DNA of 64,000 nt from Palauibacter sp965207805 (GCA_965207805.1 OZ242312.1:2542001-2606000); one strand, 5' to 3'. Shown: positions 1-8,450, numbered from the stretch's first letter. Notes: generated by a model from the sequence alone, not told the origin. Made by a program: numbers and translations.

Positions 1-369
1 GATCCGCTGGAGGATCCCGACCGAATGACCGCCGGGGCTCCGCGGGACCTCGTCTCTCTGCAGCGAACACAGCTCGGGGCTCGCATGCCGGCCTTCGAAG
101 GGGCGCGGCTCGCGAACTCGTGGGTGGGTCCCTACGACATCACGCCGGACTGGAATCCGGTGTTGGGTCCCGCGCCCGGCCTGCCGGGTCTGTACCTCGC
201 CTACGGCTTCTCGGGGCACGGGTTCAAGATGGCCCCGGCGATCGGGCGCTGCGTGGCACAAGCGCTGCTGGGCGAGACGCCCGACATCGACCTCACGCCC
301 TATCGCCCCGAGCGCTTCGAGGAAGCCGCGCTCCTCCTGGGCGCGTACGGCGTCGGATCCATCTCATAG
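1..369 (+). CDS. FAD-dependent oxidoreductase (DAO family), C-terminal part
   Basis: The reading frame is open from the first base, so the gene starts outside the window; only about 122 residues are present. The visible part carries a PDITPDWNPVLG-like stretch (PYDITPDWNPVLG) followed by GLYLAYGFSGHGFKMAPAIG, the typical C-terminal FAD-closing region of glycine/sarcosine/D-amino acid oxidase-type flavoproteins, where the GFSGHGF turn contacts the flavin. Family members oxidise an amine or amino acid with O2 or an electron acceptor; the substrate cannot be read from this fragment. Its stop overlaps the end of the convergent M56 peptidase gene by a few bases. Confidence 0.8.
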   Translation, partial: DPLEDPDRMTAGAPRDLVSLQRTQLGARMPAFEGARLANSWVGPYDITPDWNPVLGPAPGLPGLYLAYGFSGHGFKMAPAIGRCVAQALLGETPDIDLTPYRPERFEEAALLLGAYGVGSIS

Positions 370-1608
370 CGCGCCCGGTCCGCCAGCATCGCGGTGTTCT
401 CGTCGGTCATGGGATCGGGCCGGTGCGTGTTCGGATCCGGAGCGCTCGCGGCCGTCGCGCAGGTCGCCGTGTTCCGATGTTTGCCGGTGCTCGGAAGGAC
501 GCTCACCGTCGTGGGGAAGATCTCCGGTCGGAGCCACGGCGGGAGCGAACCAGGGGGCGAGGATGAGGACGCCGGCCACGCTCATGCCCAGCCAAACGCG
601 CGCCGGCGGCCGCGACGAGCCGCGTTCGTTCAGCAGGCGCCGCACCCGCAACTCCAGTTGCGAGCGACGCCTGCCGATGCAGGGGACGGGGATGCTCCGG
701 TCACGCCGGACCACCCACCCCGCCACTTCCGTCAGGCAGCTCGCCATGGCGAAACGGTCTTCGAGCTGACTGGCCGCCCAGTCATCGCACTGCTCTTCGG
801 TGGCGAGACGTACCTCGCGGACCGCAAGCCGGAACAGAGGCTGAAGGAAGAAGACCGCCTGCAGGACGTTCAGGATCCCCAGTCGGACCGTGTCGCGGCG
901 GCGGTGGTGCGCGACCTCGTGCCCCAGCAGCGCGGCAAGCTCGCCGTCGTCCAGTTCATGGAATGCGCGGACCGGTACACAGATCTCGCGACGGGTTCCC
1001 ATTCCGAGCGCGAGCGGCGAGCCGAGGGTGTGGCACTCCGTCAGGCGCGGCGGCGAGTCCAGTTCCGCTCTCCGGCTGAGCGTGGCGAGCGCCCGGGAGG
1101 CTCGCGGATTCGCCACCGGCTCGCGATGGAGGAGGCGGCGCCGGAGCATCGCCAGCCGAAGGAAATAGAAGGCAAGGAGGCCACCGGCGAGGAGGAGCCA
1201 CGCGGCACCAGCCGAGCGGAACCACACCGGGCTGGCCGCAGCATCGCTGTGGGCCGCTTCGCCTTCGCCATGGGCCGCCTCCCTTTCGCCGCGGATCTCA
1301 CCGGCCGGCCGTGCGGGGGTGGGCGCCGCAACATTCGCGCGGTCGTGTTCACCCTGTTCGCCCTCGGCGTGGGCTCGCTCCGCGCCGACGACGAACGAGG
1401 GCGCCGGAAGCCGCCAGATCGCCGCCTCCGGCGAGGCGAACGTCCGGGCCGTGGGAGTGATGAGGCTCGCGGCGAGCGCCGTGTACCAGATCGTCTCCCG
1501 AAGACGCGGATGGGTCCTCGGGAAGAGACGCAGACCGAGCCAGGCGATGCTGCACCACAGGGTGCTGTGGACGAGGAACGCGAGGAGCCACGCCATCAGT
1601 TCGTTCAT
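364..1608 (-). CDS. BlaR1/M56 family membrane metallopeptidase
   Basis: The 414-residue protein starts with a hydrophobic segment (residues 5-30), has another around 133-152, and carries the zinc-binding HEVAH motif at residues 230-234, the hallmark of the M56 family that includes BlaR1 and MecR1. A 60-residue hydrophilic stretch rich in E, H, A and G separates the first membrane part from the peptidase domain, and the last 100 residues are Arg/Pro/Glu-rich and probably disordered; no penicillin-binding sensor domain is visible. Its start overlaps the BlaI repressor stop by 4 bp, so the two are translationally coupled. By family analogy it senses a signal at the membrane and causes cleavage of the repressor; the signal is unknown. 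Confidence 0.88.
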   Translation of the reverse strand: MNELMAWLLAFLVHSTLWCSIAWLGLRLFPRTHPRLRETIWYTALAASLITPTARTFASPEAAIWRLPAPSFVVGAERAHAEGEQGEHDRANVAAPTPARPAGEIRGEREAAHGEGEAAHSDAAASPVWFRSAGAAWLLLAGGLLAFYFLRLAMLRRRLLHREPVANPRASRALATLSRRAELDSPPRLTECHTLGSPLALGMGTRREICVPVRAFHELDDGELAALLGHEVAHHRRRDTVRLGILNVLQAVFFLQPLFRLAVREVRLATEEQCDDWAASQLEDRFAMASCLTEVAGWVVRRDRSIPVPCIGRRRSQLELRVRRLLNERGSSRPPARVWLGMSVAGVLILAPWFAPAVAPTGDLPHDGERPSEHRQTSEHGDLRDGRERSGSEHAPARSHDRREHRDAGGPGAL

Positions 1609-1991
1609 TCCCCTCCCCCCTTCCGCTTCGCTTCAACGAGAGCCCTGAGATCGTCCAGATCCTCCACGTCGACCTCGCCGGACGCGATCAGGTGATTGAC
1701 GAGCGCCGTGCTGTCGCCGGAGAACAGCCGCTGCACGAGGTCGCCGACCATCCCCTCCCGAACGTCCGTCTCGGCGATCTCGGGCCGGTAGATGAACTGT
1801 CGGCCGTTCAAGCGGTGGCTCACACACCCGTACTCCTCGAGCTTGCGCAGCATCGTCTTGATCGTCGTGACGGCGAGCCCGCGCTCCTCGAAGAGTGCCT
1901 GATGGACCTCGATCGCGGGGGCTTCGCCCCGCTCCCAGAGCACGCGCATGATGGCGAGTTGCAGGTCTCCGAGTCGACGTTTCCGTTTCAT
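1605..1991 (-). CDS. BlaI/MecI/CopY-type transcriptional repressor
   Basis: A 128-residue protein with the N-terminal winged helix of BlaI repressors: the LGDLQLAIMRVLWERGEA opening, then VTTIKTMLRKLEEYGCV (recognition helix and following helix), and a short acidic dimerisation tail. Such repressors bind an inverted repeat as dimers and are removed by the partner M56 peptidase encoded directly downstream (4-bp overlap). A similar 16-bp imperfect palindrome lies 28 bp upstream of its start (2020-2035), and two more lie upstream of the next gene, pointing to autoregulation plus control of the secreted protein at 2144-3037. Confidence 0.92.
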   Translation of the reverse strand: MKRKRRLGDLQLAIMRVLWERGEAPAIEVHQALFEERGLAVTTIKTMLRKLEEYGCVSHRLNGRQFIYRPEIAETDVREGMVGDLVQRLFSGDSTALVNHLIASGEVDVEDLDDLRALVEAKRKGGGE

Positions 1992-2019
1992 GGCTAGGCT
2001 CTTGAGTACGGGACTTGGC

Positions 2020-2035
2020 GATTACCCGGATAGTC
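2020..2035. promoter_or_regulatory. Candidate BlaI operator upstream of the repressor gene
   Basis: The 16-mer GATTACCCGGATAGTC is an imperfect palindrome (GAYTA...TARTC). It shares the pattern AYTAC-N4-ATAGTC with two further sites at 3095-3110 and 3111-3126. It sits 28 bp upstream of the repressor start, a fitting position for autoregulation. Assignment to this repressor is inferred from the shared pattern and location. Confidence 0.6.
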
Positions 2036-2143
2036 ATACCCATCGACCCCGGATTCCGACAGGGGTGCCCGATGCGGACGGTGTATTGACGCGCCAACCG
2101 CGAGGCGGGTCACTCGGCGGACGCGGCGGCGACGGATGCGAGG

Positions 2144-3037
2144 CTATCGCGACCCCGCTCTCAGCTCGGTCTCGAATGCGTGCATCTCGCCGCGCAGGAT
2201 CCGGAGCTGGTTGTACAGCGGACGGTAGGCCGCGTCTTGCGGACGGACGCCATCGCCACGGGCTTCGCCACCGCCTTCGCGGCCGCCGTGCTCGCCGGCG
2301 GTGTCCCCGCGGTGCTCGCCACCGCCCTCGCGACCTCCATGCTCACCCCGGCCTTCGCGGCCGCCGTGGCCTTCGCCGCCCTCCTCGCTTCCGGCGCCGT
2401 GGCCTAGCTCGATGCCGGCTTCCGGATGGCTGATCCAGGAACTGAATTCTTCGCCGAACGTCCCGAGTTCAACGGGGATCGTCTGACCCGGCCCGACGTC
2501 GACGCGCTTCGTCGGCCCGAGTTCCGTGCCGTTGTCCAGGTGGATCTCGACGCGCACCTGCGACAGGGTCGTGGTCGTGGTGTTCGTTACCGAACCCGCG
2601 AAGACCTGCGTGTTGGGGTTGAACTGAAGGACGAGGCGGGCACCGTTCGCGAAGACCTCGTCCTGCCTCGTCAGCTTCGCGAGATAGGCGCCGCCTTCCT
2701 CACCCCCTTCGCCGCCCTCCGAACCGGCGTACTCGCCACGGCCTTCTCGGCCGCCGTGTTCGCCACGGCCTTCCCGGCCTTCCCCGCTTGCCGGCGAACC
2801 GGCCCGTGGGCCGGCCGGATCGGCGCTGAGCCCCGCGAGCACGCGCGTCTCGCGGAGCGCGGCGCGAGCTTGTTTCACCATGCCATAGAGCGCGTCCGCG
2901 TCCGCACTGCTCCCGACGGCCTGCACTTCCTGCCCTGTCTGCACGGGGGACACCTCGTCCCCGCCGCCGCCCAGAAGCGCGGGCACCCCCACCCCCGCAG
3001 CGCCGAGCAGCATCACTGATACGATCGCGATCTTCAT
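2144..3037 (-). CDS. Secreted low-complexity protein, likely BlaI/M56 target
   Basis: I do not recognise this 297-residue protein. The start at 3037 is chosen because AAGGAAG lies 6-7 bases upstream and the protein then opens with a signal-peptide-like MKIAIVSVMLLGAAGVGVPA; an in-frame start 25 codons earlier lacks both. Two long Gly/Glu/Arg/His-rich stretches (about residues 75-120 and 210-265) built on GGREGRGE-like repeats flank a folded part (about 120-205) that reads like a beta-rich FxPxTxxFxGxVxN domain. Two tandem operator-like sites lie 58-89 bp upstream, and the BlaI-like repressor and M56 peptidase follow in the same direction, suggesting one regulated unit. Function unknown; the charged repeats could bind metal or cell-wall polymers. 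Confidence 0.75.
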   Translation of the reverse strand: MKIAIVSVMLLGAAGVGVPALLGGGGDEVSPVQTGQEVQAVGSSADADALYGMVKQARAALRETRVLAGLSADPAGPRAGSPASGEGREGRGEHGGREGRGEYAGSEGGEGGEEGGAYLAKLTRQDEVFANGARLVLQFNPNTQVFAGSVTNTTTTTLSQVRVEIHLDNGTELGPTKRVDVGPGQTIPVELGTFGEEFSSWISHPEAGIELGHGAGSEEGGEGHGGREGRGEHGGREGGGEHRGDTAGEHGGREGGGEARGDGVRPQDAAYRPLYNQLRILRGEMHAFETELRAGSR

Positions 3038-3094
3038 TGCCAGCTTCCTTTCCGCGTTTTCCGGTTCGGACGGGATTGGTCCGTCCGATTGAAC

Positions 3095-3110
3095 GACTAC
3101 TATAATAGTC
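3095..3110. promoter_or_regulatory. Candidate BlaI operator, proximal of a tandem pair
   Basis: GACTACTATAATAGTC is a palindrome with only one mismatched pair (positions 6 and 11), and contains a TATA-like centre that may overlap the promoter of the gene starting at 3037. It matches the AYTAC-N4-ATAGTC pattern of the sites at 2020 and 3111. Confidence 0.7.
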
Positions 3111-3126
3111 AACTACTCCGATAGTC
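3111..3126. promoter_or_regulatory. Candidate BlaI operator, distal of a tandem pair
   Basis: AACTACTCCGATAGTC abuts the preceding site with no spacer and repeats the AYTAC-N4-ATAGTC pattern, with ACTA and TAGT as the palindromic arms. Two adjacent dimers would cover about 32 bp in front of the secreted protein gene, as in operators where repressors bind cooperatively. Binding is inferred. Confidence 0.6.
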
Positions 3127-3279
3127 TGCACAGGTTCCGGCAGGCGCGCAAGGTTGCGGGATCCGGGCAACCCCGGACCCAGCCGCGGGTGTTTCGATGT
3201 CGCGCGGGTGGTGATACGGAGACTGCCGCTGGTGGTTCGCTGACCCGCGGGCGGCGGTCGAAGCGTCGGGGGTTACCCG

Positions 3280-5253
3280 TCAGCGCTCCGGCGAGAGCAC
3301 GAGGTGGACGGCGCCGAGCGGGCGGTCGGCCGTGTAGAGCGCGAGTTCGAACCGCCCCGCGAGCAGATCGTCGAGGGCGGCGGCGCTCAGCGTCAGGGTG
3401 CCCTCGGCCGACGCGTGGCCCGGGCCGGAGAGACGTCGCACGACGGCGTTCGGCCGCGTCCCGCTCCCCCGGCGCTGGAGCACGATCGCGTGGGCGTCCG
3501 CCGGCCCGAGGCCGGACGTGGAGATGAGGTAGCGCAGGGTGCCGCGCGGGAGGTCGAGGCTGAAGCTGCCGTGGAGCCGAGGGGCGGCGGGCCGCCCGGC
3601 CCATCCGCCATCGCCCGCGACGCTGAAGCGGAGCGGTGCCGGCGCGCGGCCGTCCACGAGCGGGGGCGTGCGGTGGGGCGCGCGGCGCGGCTCGATCGCC
3701 CGTTCGAGCGTGTACGCGAACGAGACCAGGCGCGCATCGTCGAACGGGCGGCCGATCAGCTCGACGCCGGTCGGCATCCCGGTCCGCGTGAAGCCCGCGG
3801 GCGCGCTGATCGCCGGGAGCCCGCTGTGCGCGGCCAGCTGGCACGTCCCTCCGACGGGCGGTGAGCCGATCCGCGCGGGGTCGCGCCGCAGCGTCGGGTA
3901 GGCGATCGCATCGAGCCCCTCTTCGTCCATGAACGCCACGATCGCCTCCCGCAGCGCCGCCTGCCCCTCCAGCGCCTCGGCGTAGGCCGCCTCGTCGCGC
4001 GGGCCCGCCTCGCTGCGCCGCCGGAAGGTGCCGTCGAGCTGCTCGTGGTGCAGTCCCAGTTCCACGATTTCCCCGAGCGACGCCACCGGCGCGCCGCCGG
4101 CCCTGTCCAGGTAGGCAGCGAGGTCCATGGCGAATTCGTGCCCGATCACGCCCGTGTTCGCGAGCAGCGAGTCCTGCTCGGGGATCTCGACCTCGACGAT
4201 CTCCGCCCCCGCCGCGGCCATCGCGTCGAGGGCGGTGCGAACGGCCGCCGTGACCGGAGCTTCTGCGCCCGAATCCGACAGCCACTCTGACAGGGCCCCG
4301 ATGCGCGCCCCCGCCAGCGCCTCCGCGTCGAGCGCCGCGCGGAAGCCGACCGGCTCCCGGCCGCGCATCGCCTCCGTCGCCGGGTCCGCTGCGTCCGCGC
4401 CGACCGTCGCGTCGAGGGCGATCGCGAGATCCACGACGGAGCGCGCCAGCGGCCCGCCCGTATCCTGCGTGTGCGAGAGGGGGATGAGCCCGTCGATGCT
4501 CGACAGTCCCTTCGTCGGCCGCAGCCCGACGAGGTTGTGGACCGACGACGGGATGCGAATCGAGCCGCACGTGTCCGACCCCCACCCCACGGCGCCGAAG
4601 CTCGCCGCCACCGCCGCGCCCGTCCCGCCGGAGGAGCCGCCGGGGTTCCGCGCCGGATCGTACGGGTTCCGCGTCTGTCCGCCGAGCGAACTGATGCTCG
4701 TGATCCCCGCCGCCAGCTCGTGCATGTTCGTCTTCGCGAGGATGATCGCCCCCGCCTCGCGCAGCTTCCGCACCTGGAAGGCGTCGTCCGGCGGCGTCCA
4801 CCCCGCGAGCGCAACCGTCGACCCGGCCGTGGGCATGTCGAAGGTGTCGTAGTTGTCCTTGAGGAGGATGGGGATCCCGTGCAGCGGTCCCCTTACCCGC
4901 CCCGATGCGCGCTCCGCGTCGAGCCGCCGCGCCTGCTCCCGCGCCGTGGGATGGAGGCGGATGATCGCGTTGAGCGTCGGCCCCGCCCGGTCGTACGCCG
5001 CGATCCGGGCGAAGTAGGCATCCACCAGGCCGACCGAGCTCACCCGGCCCGACTCGAGCGCCGCCTGAAGCTCGGGGATCGAAGCCTCCCACACCTCGAA
5101 CGGCGCCGACCCGGAGGGGTCCGCCGTCTGCGCGGAGAGCCCTGCCGCGGACGAGGCGCCCCCCGCGAGCCCGAGACTCCACGCGATGAGGCGGCACACG
5201 AAGCGGCCGTGGACGATGAGGTTCCGGGCGACGGGGTTGTTAGCGAGTTCCAT
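3280..5253 (-). CDS. Secreted amidase with C-terminal CHRD-like domain
   Basis: An amidase-signature enzyme of 657 residues. The Ser-cisSer-Lys triad is visible as Lys in LLKDNYDT, the cis-Ser in NPGGSSGGTG and the nucleophile in DTCGSIRIP. The start at 5253 (MELANNPVAR) has GGAAGG about 11 bases upstream and gives an N-terminal hydrophobic segment ending in GLSAQ, consistent with export. After the catalytic domain, the last about 100 residues (LRYLISTSGLGPADAHAIVLQ ... RFELALYTADRPLGAVHLVL) resemble a CHRD domain, an unusual partner for an amidase. It hydrolyses an unknown C-N amide bond. The start overlaps the thioesterase gene by 14 bp, so it probably belongs to the same transcript as the thioesterase and acyl-CoA ligase. 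Confidence 0.88.
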   Translation of the reverse strand: MELANNPVARNLIVHGRFVCRLIAWSLGLAGGASSAAGLSAQTADPSGSAPFEVWEASIPELQAALESGRVSSVGLVDAYFARIAAYDRAGPTLNAIIRLHPTAREQARRLDAERASGRVRGPLHGIPILLKDNYDTFDMPTAGSTVALAGWTPPDDAFQVRKLREAGAIILAKTNMHELAAGITSISSLGGQTRNPYDPARNPGGSSGGTGAAVAASFGAVGWGSDTCGSIRIPSSVHNLVGLRPTKGLSSIDGLIPLSHTQDTGGPLARSVVDLAIALDATVGADAADPATEAMRGREPVGFRAALDAEALAGARIGALSEWLSDSGAEAPVTAAVRTALDAMAAAGAEIVEVEIPEQDSLLANTGVIGHEFAMDLAAYLDRAGGAPVASLGEIVELGLHHEQLDGTFRRRSEAGPRDEAAYAEALEGQAALREAIVAFMDEEGLDAIAYPTLRRDPARIGSPPVGGTCQLAAHSGLPAISAPAGFTRTGMPTGVELIGRPFDDARLVSFAYTLERAIEPRRAPHRTPPLVDGRAPAPLRFSVAGDGGWAGRPAAPRLHGSFSLDLPRGTLRYLISTSGLGPADAHAIVLQRRGSGTRPNAVVRRLSGPGHASAEGTLTLSAAALDDLLAGRFELALYTADRPLGAVHLVLSPER

Positions 5254-5710
5254 GTGCCAGGTGCCCTTCCCCGATGGCCACGAAAACCCCCGAGCAGGTG
5301 GCCGTGCACTCACCTCCGGAAAGCAGCTCGGCTTCGACCACGACCTTGCGCTCACCCGCTTCGGCGATCCGCGCCCGGAGTTGCACCGGAGCGTCGGAGG
5401 GCGTCGGCTTCCGGAGCCGGACCGTGTATTCGGCCGTCACCGTGACGGGCGGATGATCCAGGCCGCGCGCGCGCATGAAGTAGTGCGCGGCGCACCAGTT
5501 GCACTGGCAGTCGAGCAGCGTCCCGATGATCCCTCCGTTGAGGATGCCCGGGAACGACCGGTGATTCGGCCCGGGCGTCCATTCGGCCACCACCTCGTGA
5601 CCGTCGTCCGCCGCGGGGAAGCTGCGCAGCCGGAGCCCATCCGGATTCGCCTGGCCGCAGCCGAAGCAGATCGACTCGGGCGCGTACTTCTCCTGCAGCG
5701 CCTCGCTCAC
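5240..5710 (-). CDS. PaaI-type hotdog-fold thioesterase
   Basis: A 156-residue protein of the hotdog superfamily: CFGCGQANPDGLRL near the N-terminus, the NGGIIGTLLDCQCNW helix entry that normally carries the catalytic site, and the V-T-A-E-Y-T-V-R-L strand. Relatives hydrolyse acyl-CoA esters, often aromatic or branched ones. It overlaps the acyl-CoA ligase stop-start junction by 4 bp and the amidase by 14 bp, which suggests that the ligase and thioesterase act on the same acyl group in opposite directions. Confidence 0.85.
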   Translation of the reverse strand: MSEALQEKYAPESICFGCGQANPDGLRLRSFPAADDGHEVVAEWTPGPNHRSFPGILNGGIIGTLLDCQCNWCAAHYFMRARGLDHPPVTVTAEYTVRLRKPTPSDAPVQLRARIAEAGERKVVVEAELLSGGECTATCSGVFVAIGEGHLAHGTR

Positions 5711-7284
5711 CGCGCCGCAGCCCGCTCGCGCTCCACCAGGAACCGCCGCAGGATCTTGCCCGACGCCGACTTCGGGATCTCCTCGAGGAACTCCACGGCG
5801 CGGACCCTCTTCTGCGGAGCCACGCGCTCGGCCACATACCGCATGATCTCCTCGCCGCTCACGTCTCCCGACCGCACGACGCAGGCCTTCGGGATCTCTC
5901 CGGCTTCTTCATCCGCCACCGGAATGACGGCGACATCGGCCACGGCCGGATGGGAGAGGAGGAGGTCCTCGAGCTCGGCGGGGGCCACCTGGTAACCCTT
6001 GTACTTGATGAGTTCCTTGGCGCGGTCGACGATCGTCACATATCCGTCCTCGTCCGCGCGCCCCACATCCCCGGTGTGAAGCCAGCCCTCGGCATCGACC
6101 GTGTCCGCGGTCGCCTCGGGGTTCCCCAGATATCCCTTCATCACCTGCGGTCCGCGGACCCACACCTCCCCTTCCCCGCCGGGTCCCAGCGCTTCTCCGG
6201 AATCGAGATCGACGATCATCATCTCCGTGCTCGGGATCGTCGGTCCAATCGTCCCGATCTTGTCCACATCGACGTTCTCCCCGAAACAGACGTGCGTCAC
6301 GGGACTCGCCTCGGTGAGACCGTAACCCTGGAACACGCGGCACCCGATCCGTTCCTGGCAGGCGAGGGCGATCTCCTCTCCGAGCGGGGCCGCCCCGGAC
6401 ATGATCCAGGACACGGACGAGAGGTCGTAGCCATCGACCACGGGGTGCTTGGCGAGGCCGAGCACGATGGGCGGAACGAGGTAGAGACAAGTCGCCCGGT
6501 ACTGCTGAATCGCCCCGAGGAACTCCTCGAGATCGAAGCGCGGCATGGTGACGACGGTCGCGCCCGCTTTCAGGGCGCCGCTCATGACCACGACCATCCC
6601 GTAGATGTGGAAGAAGGGGAGGACAGCGAGCACGACGTCGTCGGCGTCCACGAGGCCGATGGCGCTGAACTGCTCGATGTTCGCGACGAGGTTCCGGTGC
6701 GTGAGCATGACGCCCTTGGAAACGCCCGTCGTGCCGCTCGAATACGGGAGCGTGAGGAGATCCTCGGCGGGATCGCGGATGCCGGCGATCTCCGCATCCG
6801 TCGTCATCCCGTCTCCGATGAGGTCGGCGAAGGCGGTGGCGCCCTCGGCCTCGCCGAAGACGAAGATCTCTTCGATGCCCGTCCGTACCGCGACGGCTCG
6901 CGCCCTTTCGAGGAGCGGGGGTACGGTGATGAACCAGCGGGCGCCGGAATCGTTCAACTGGGAGACGAGTTCGTCGTCGGTACTGAGAGGGTTCAGCGTC
7001 GTGCTGCAGCCGCCGGCCATGCCGGCCGCGAGGAACGCCGTCGAGTACTCGGGCAGGTTCGGACTGCAGATGGCCACGACACCCCCCCGCCCCAGTCCGC
7101 GGGCCGCGAGACCCCGCGCCGCGGCACGCGCCTGGTCCCGGAGTTGTCCGTAGGTCACGACTCGGCCGCTCGGTCCGTCGATGAACGCGGGTTTGTGCCG
7201 GCGCTCCCCGAGGGAACCCAGGAGATAATCGGAGAACGACTGCTCCGGAACGGTGATCGGGGGATGGGGGCTCTGGAAGATCAT
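5707..7284 (-). CDS. 4-coumarate-CoA-ligase-like AMP-dependent acyl-CoA ligase
   Basis: A 525-residue ANL-superfamily enzyme that activates a carboxylic acid to the acyl-adenylate and then to the CoA thioester. The P-loop is LPYSSGTTGVSKG, followed by YGLTEASP (A5), the TGD motif (LHTGDVG), the hinge KYKGYQVAPAELE and the catalytic Lys in SASGKILRR, all in the expected order. The start MIFQSPHPP at 7284 matches the family's normal N-terminus; further upstream codons read as low-quality sequence. It is the first gene of the ligase-thioesterase-amidase group and is divergent from SURF1. Sequence features fit an arylpropanoid or medium-chain substrate, not decided here. Confidence 0.9.
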   Translation of the reverse strand: MIFQSPHPPITVPEQSFSDYLLGSLGERRHKPAFIDGPSGRVVTYGQLRDQARAAARGLAARGLGRGGVVAICSPNLPEYSTAFLAAGMAGGCSTTLNPLSTDDELVSQLNDSGARWFITVPPLLERARAVAVRTGIEEIFVFGEAEGATAFADLIGDGMTTDAEIAGIRDPAEDLLTLPYSSGTTGVSKGVMLTHRNLVANIEQFSAIGLVDADDVVLAVLPFFHIYGMVVVMSGALKAGATVVTMPRFDLEEFLGAIQQYRATCLYLVPPIVLGLAKHPVVDGYDLSSVSWIMSGAAPLGEEIALACQERIGCRVFQGYGLTEASPVTHVCFGENVDVDKIGTIGPTIPSTEMMIVDLDSGEALGPGGEGEVWVRGPQVMKGYLGNPEATADTVDAEGWLHTGDVGRADEDGYVTIVDRAKELIKYKGYQVAPAELEDLLLSHPAVADVAVIPVADEEAGEIPKACVVRSGDVSGEEIMRYVAERVAPQKRVRAVEFLEEIPKSASGKILRRFLVERERAAAR

Positions 7285-7380
7285 CGCGGGAAGATCGGCG
7301 CATCGGCGGCGGCGCGGCAAGGCGGTCGCGAACCCGCGCCCGGCTGCGTCCGCTGCCCCGAGCGGATAGACTCGTGTGCC

Positions 7381-8157
7381 GTGAACTTCAACCGCAAGAT
7401 CCTGCTGTGCGCCGTGGCCGTGGCCCTGGGAGCGCTCTTCATCCGCCTCGGGTTCTGGCAGCTCGACCGGCATGGCGAACGGAGCGCCGGGGTGCGCGCG
7501 CGCGCCGAGCGCGCCGACGCCCCGCGGCTCGAATGGCTCGGCCCCGGCGACGTGCCTCCCGATACGGCGGGCCTCATCGGCCGCCGCGCGCGGCTCGCCG
7601 GCCGGTGGGACCGGGCCGGCGAAGTCGTCCTCCGGAGCCGCACGCTGGACGGGCGGGCGGGCGCGGAAGTGCTGACCCCCTTCCTCGTCGGCGGGGACGC
7701 CGGGCAGGTCGTGATGGTCCTGCGCGGCTGGCTGCCCGCGCCCGACGGCCTGCGCCCCGACCTCGCGTCGGGCTGGGCGGGTTCACCCGACGACGCCTCG
7801 GAGGCGCGCATCCCGGCCGAGGTCGACGGGGTCTTCGTATCCTCGCGGGACGGACGCGGTGGACAGCCCCTACAGACCGAGATCGCCGGCGCGCAACACC
7901 TCGCCATCGCGGGGCTCGACCTGGCCCTCATCCGCGAACAGACCGATCTGGACCCCTCGCCCCATGTCCTGCGGGCGGACGATCCTCCCCTGGGTGGCGC
8001 CCTGCGGCCCGCCCGCGCGCTCGAGACCGACAGCGGCCCGCACCTGTCCTACGCGATCCAGTGGTTCGCGTTCGCCGTCATCGGGCTGGGCGGGACCGCG
8101 ATCCTGCTCCGCTCCTCAGGCGGCCGGACGTCCCCATCCGAAAGGAAGCGATCGTGA
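7381..8157 (+). CDS. SURF1 family cytochrome oxidase assembly protein
   Basis: A 258-residue protein bounded by two membrane helices, the classical SURF1 layout: N-terminal helix ending in IRLGFWQLDRHGER and a C-terminal helix starting LSYAIQWFAFAVIG, both close to the SURF1 signatures. The lumenal region between contains the GRW...VL..R and LRGW strands. SURF1 helps assemble cytochrome c oxidase, probably by handling heme a. The GTG at 7381 is taken as start because it precedes the conserved N-terminal helix directly; no strong ribosome-binding site is seen. Its stop overlaps the next gene's start as GTGA. Confidence 0.88.
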   Translation: MNFNRKILLCAVAVALGALFIRLGFWQLDRHGERSAGVRARAERADAPRLEWLGPGDVPPDTAGLIGRRARLAGRWDRAGEVVLRSRTLDGRAGAEVLTPFLVGGDAGQVVMVLRGWLPAPDGLRPDLASGWAGSPDDASEARIPAEVDGVFVSSRDGRGGQPLQTEIAGAQHLAIAGLDLALIREQTDLDPSPHVLRADDPPLGGALRPARALETDSGPHLSYAIQWFAFAVIGLGGTAILLRSSGGRTSPSERKRS

Positions 8158-8450
8158 GCCATCGAAAGTTTTCCGACCGCCGGGGAAACCGCTGGGAAGT
8201 GCGCGTGGCCTCCCGGTCCGAATGGCGGTTCGAGCCCCTGCCGGGAAACCCGGGCACGCCGCACCGCGTACGTCCTCCCCTCTACGCGGGGGACGACCCG
8301 TTCGAACTCAGCGAACAGGAACTCCAGTCCATACTCGGCGCCGCGACGCCGGAGGCGAGGACCGATCGCGGCGCTCCGCGCGCCTCGCCCTTCGGGGAAG
8401 CCCACGAGCCGCGCAAAAGGAAATCACCCTTCCTCGACGACCATGACTAG
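8154..8450 (+). CDS. Small hydrophilic protein coupled to SURF1
   Basis: I do not recognise this 98-residue protein. It starts with GTG overlapping the SURF1 stop codon by 4 bp and has AAGGAAG just upstream, so it is almost certainly translated with SURF1. It opens with a compact NRWEVRVASRSEWRFEPLPG segment, then an acidic patch ending LSEQELQSIL, then an Arg/Lys-rich tail. No membrane segment or cysteine motif is visible. The coupling suggests a role in respiratory complex assembly, but this is only inferred from position. Confidence 0.72.
   Translation: MSHRKFSDRRGNRWEVRVASRSEWRFEPLPGNPGTPHRVRPPLYAGDDPFELSEQELQSILGAATPEARTDRGAPRASPFGEAHEPRKRKSPFLDDHD

Noticed and set aside
3113..5197. A 694-codon frame in another phase of the amidase gene
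   Set aside because: Shadow of the amidase; no family motif, and strongly Arg/Gly-biased.
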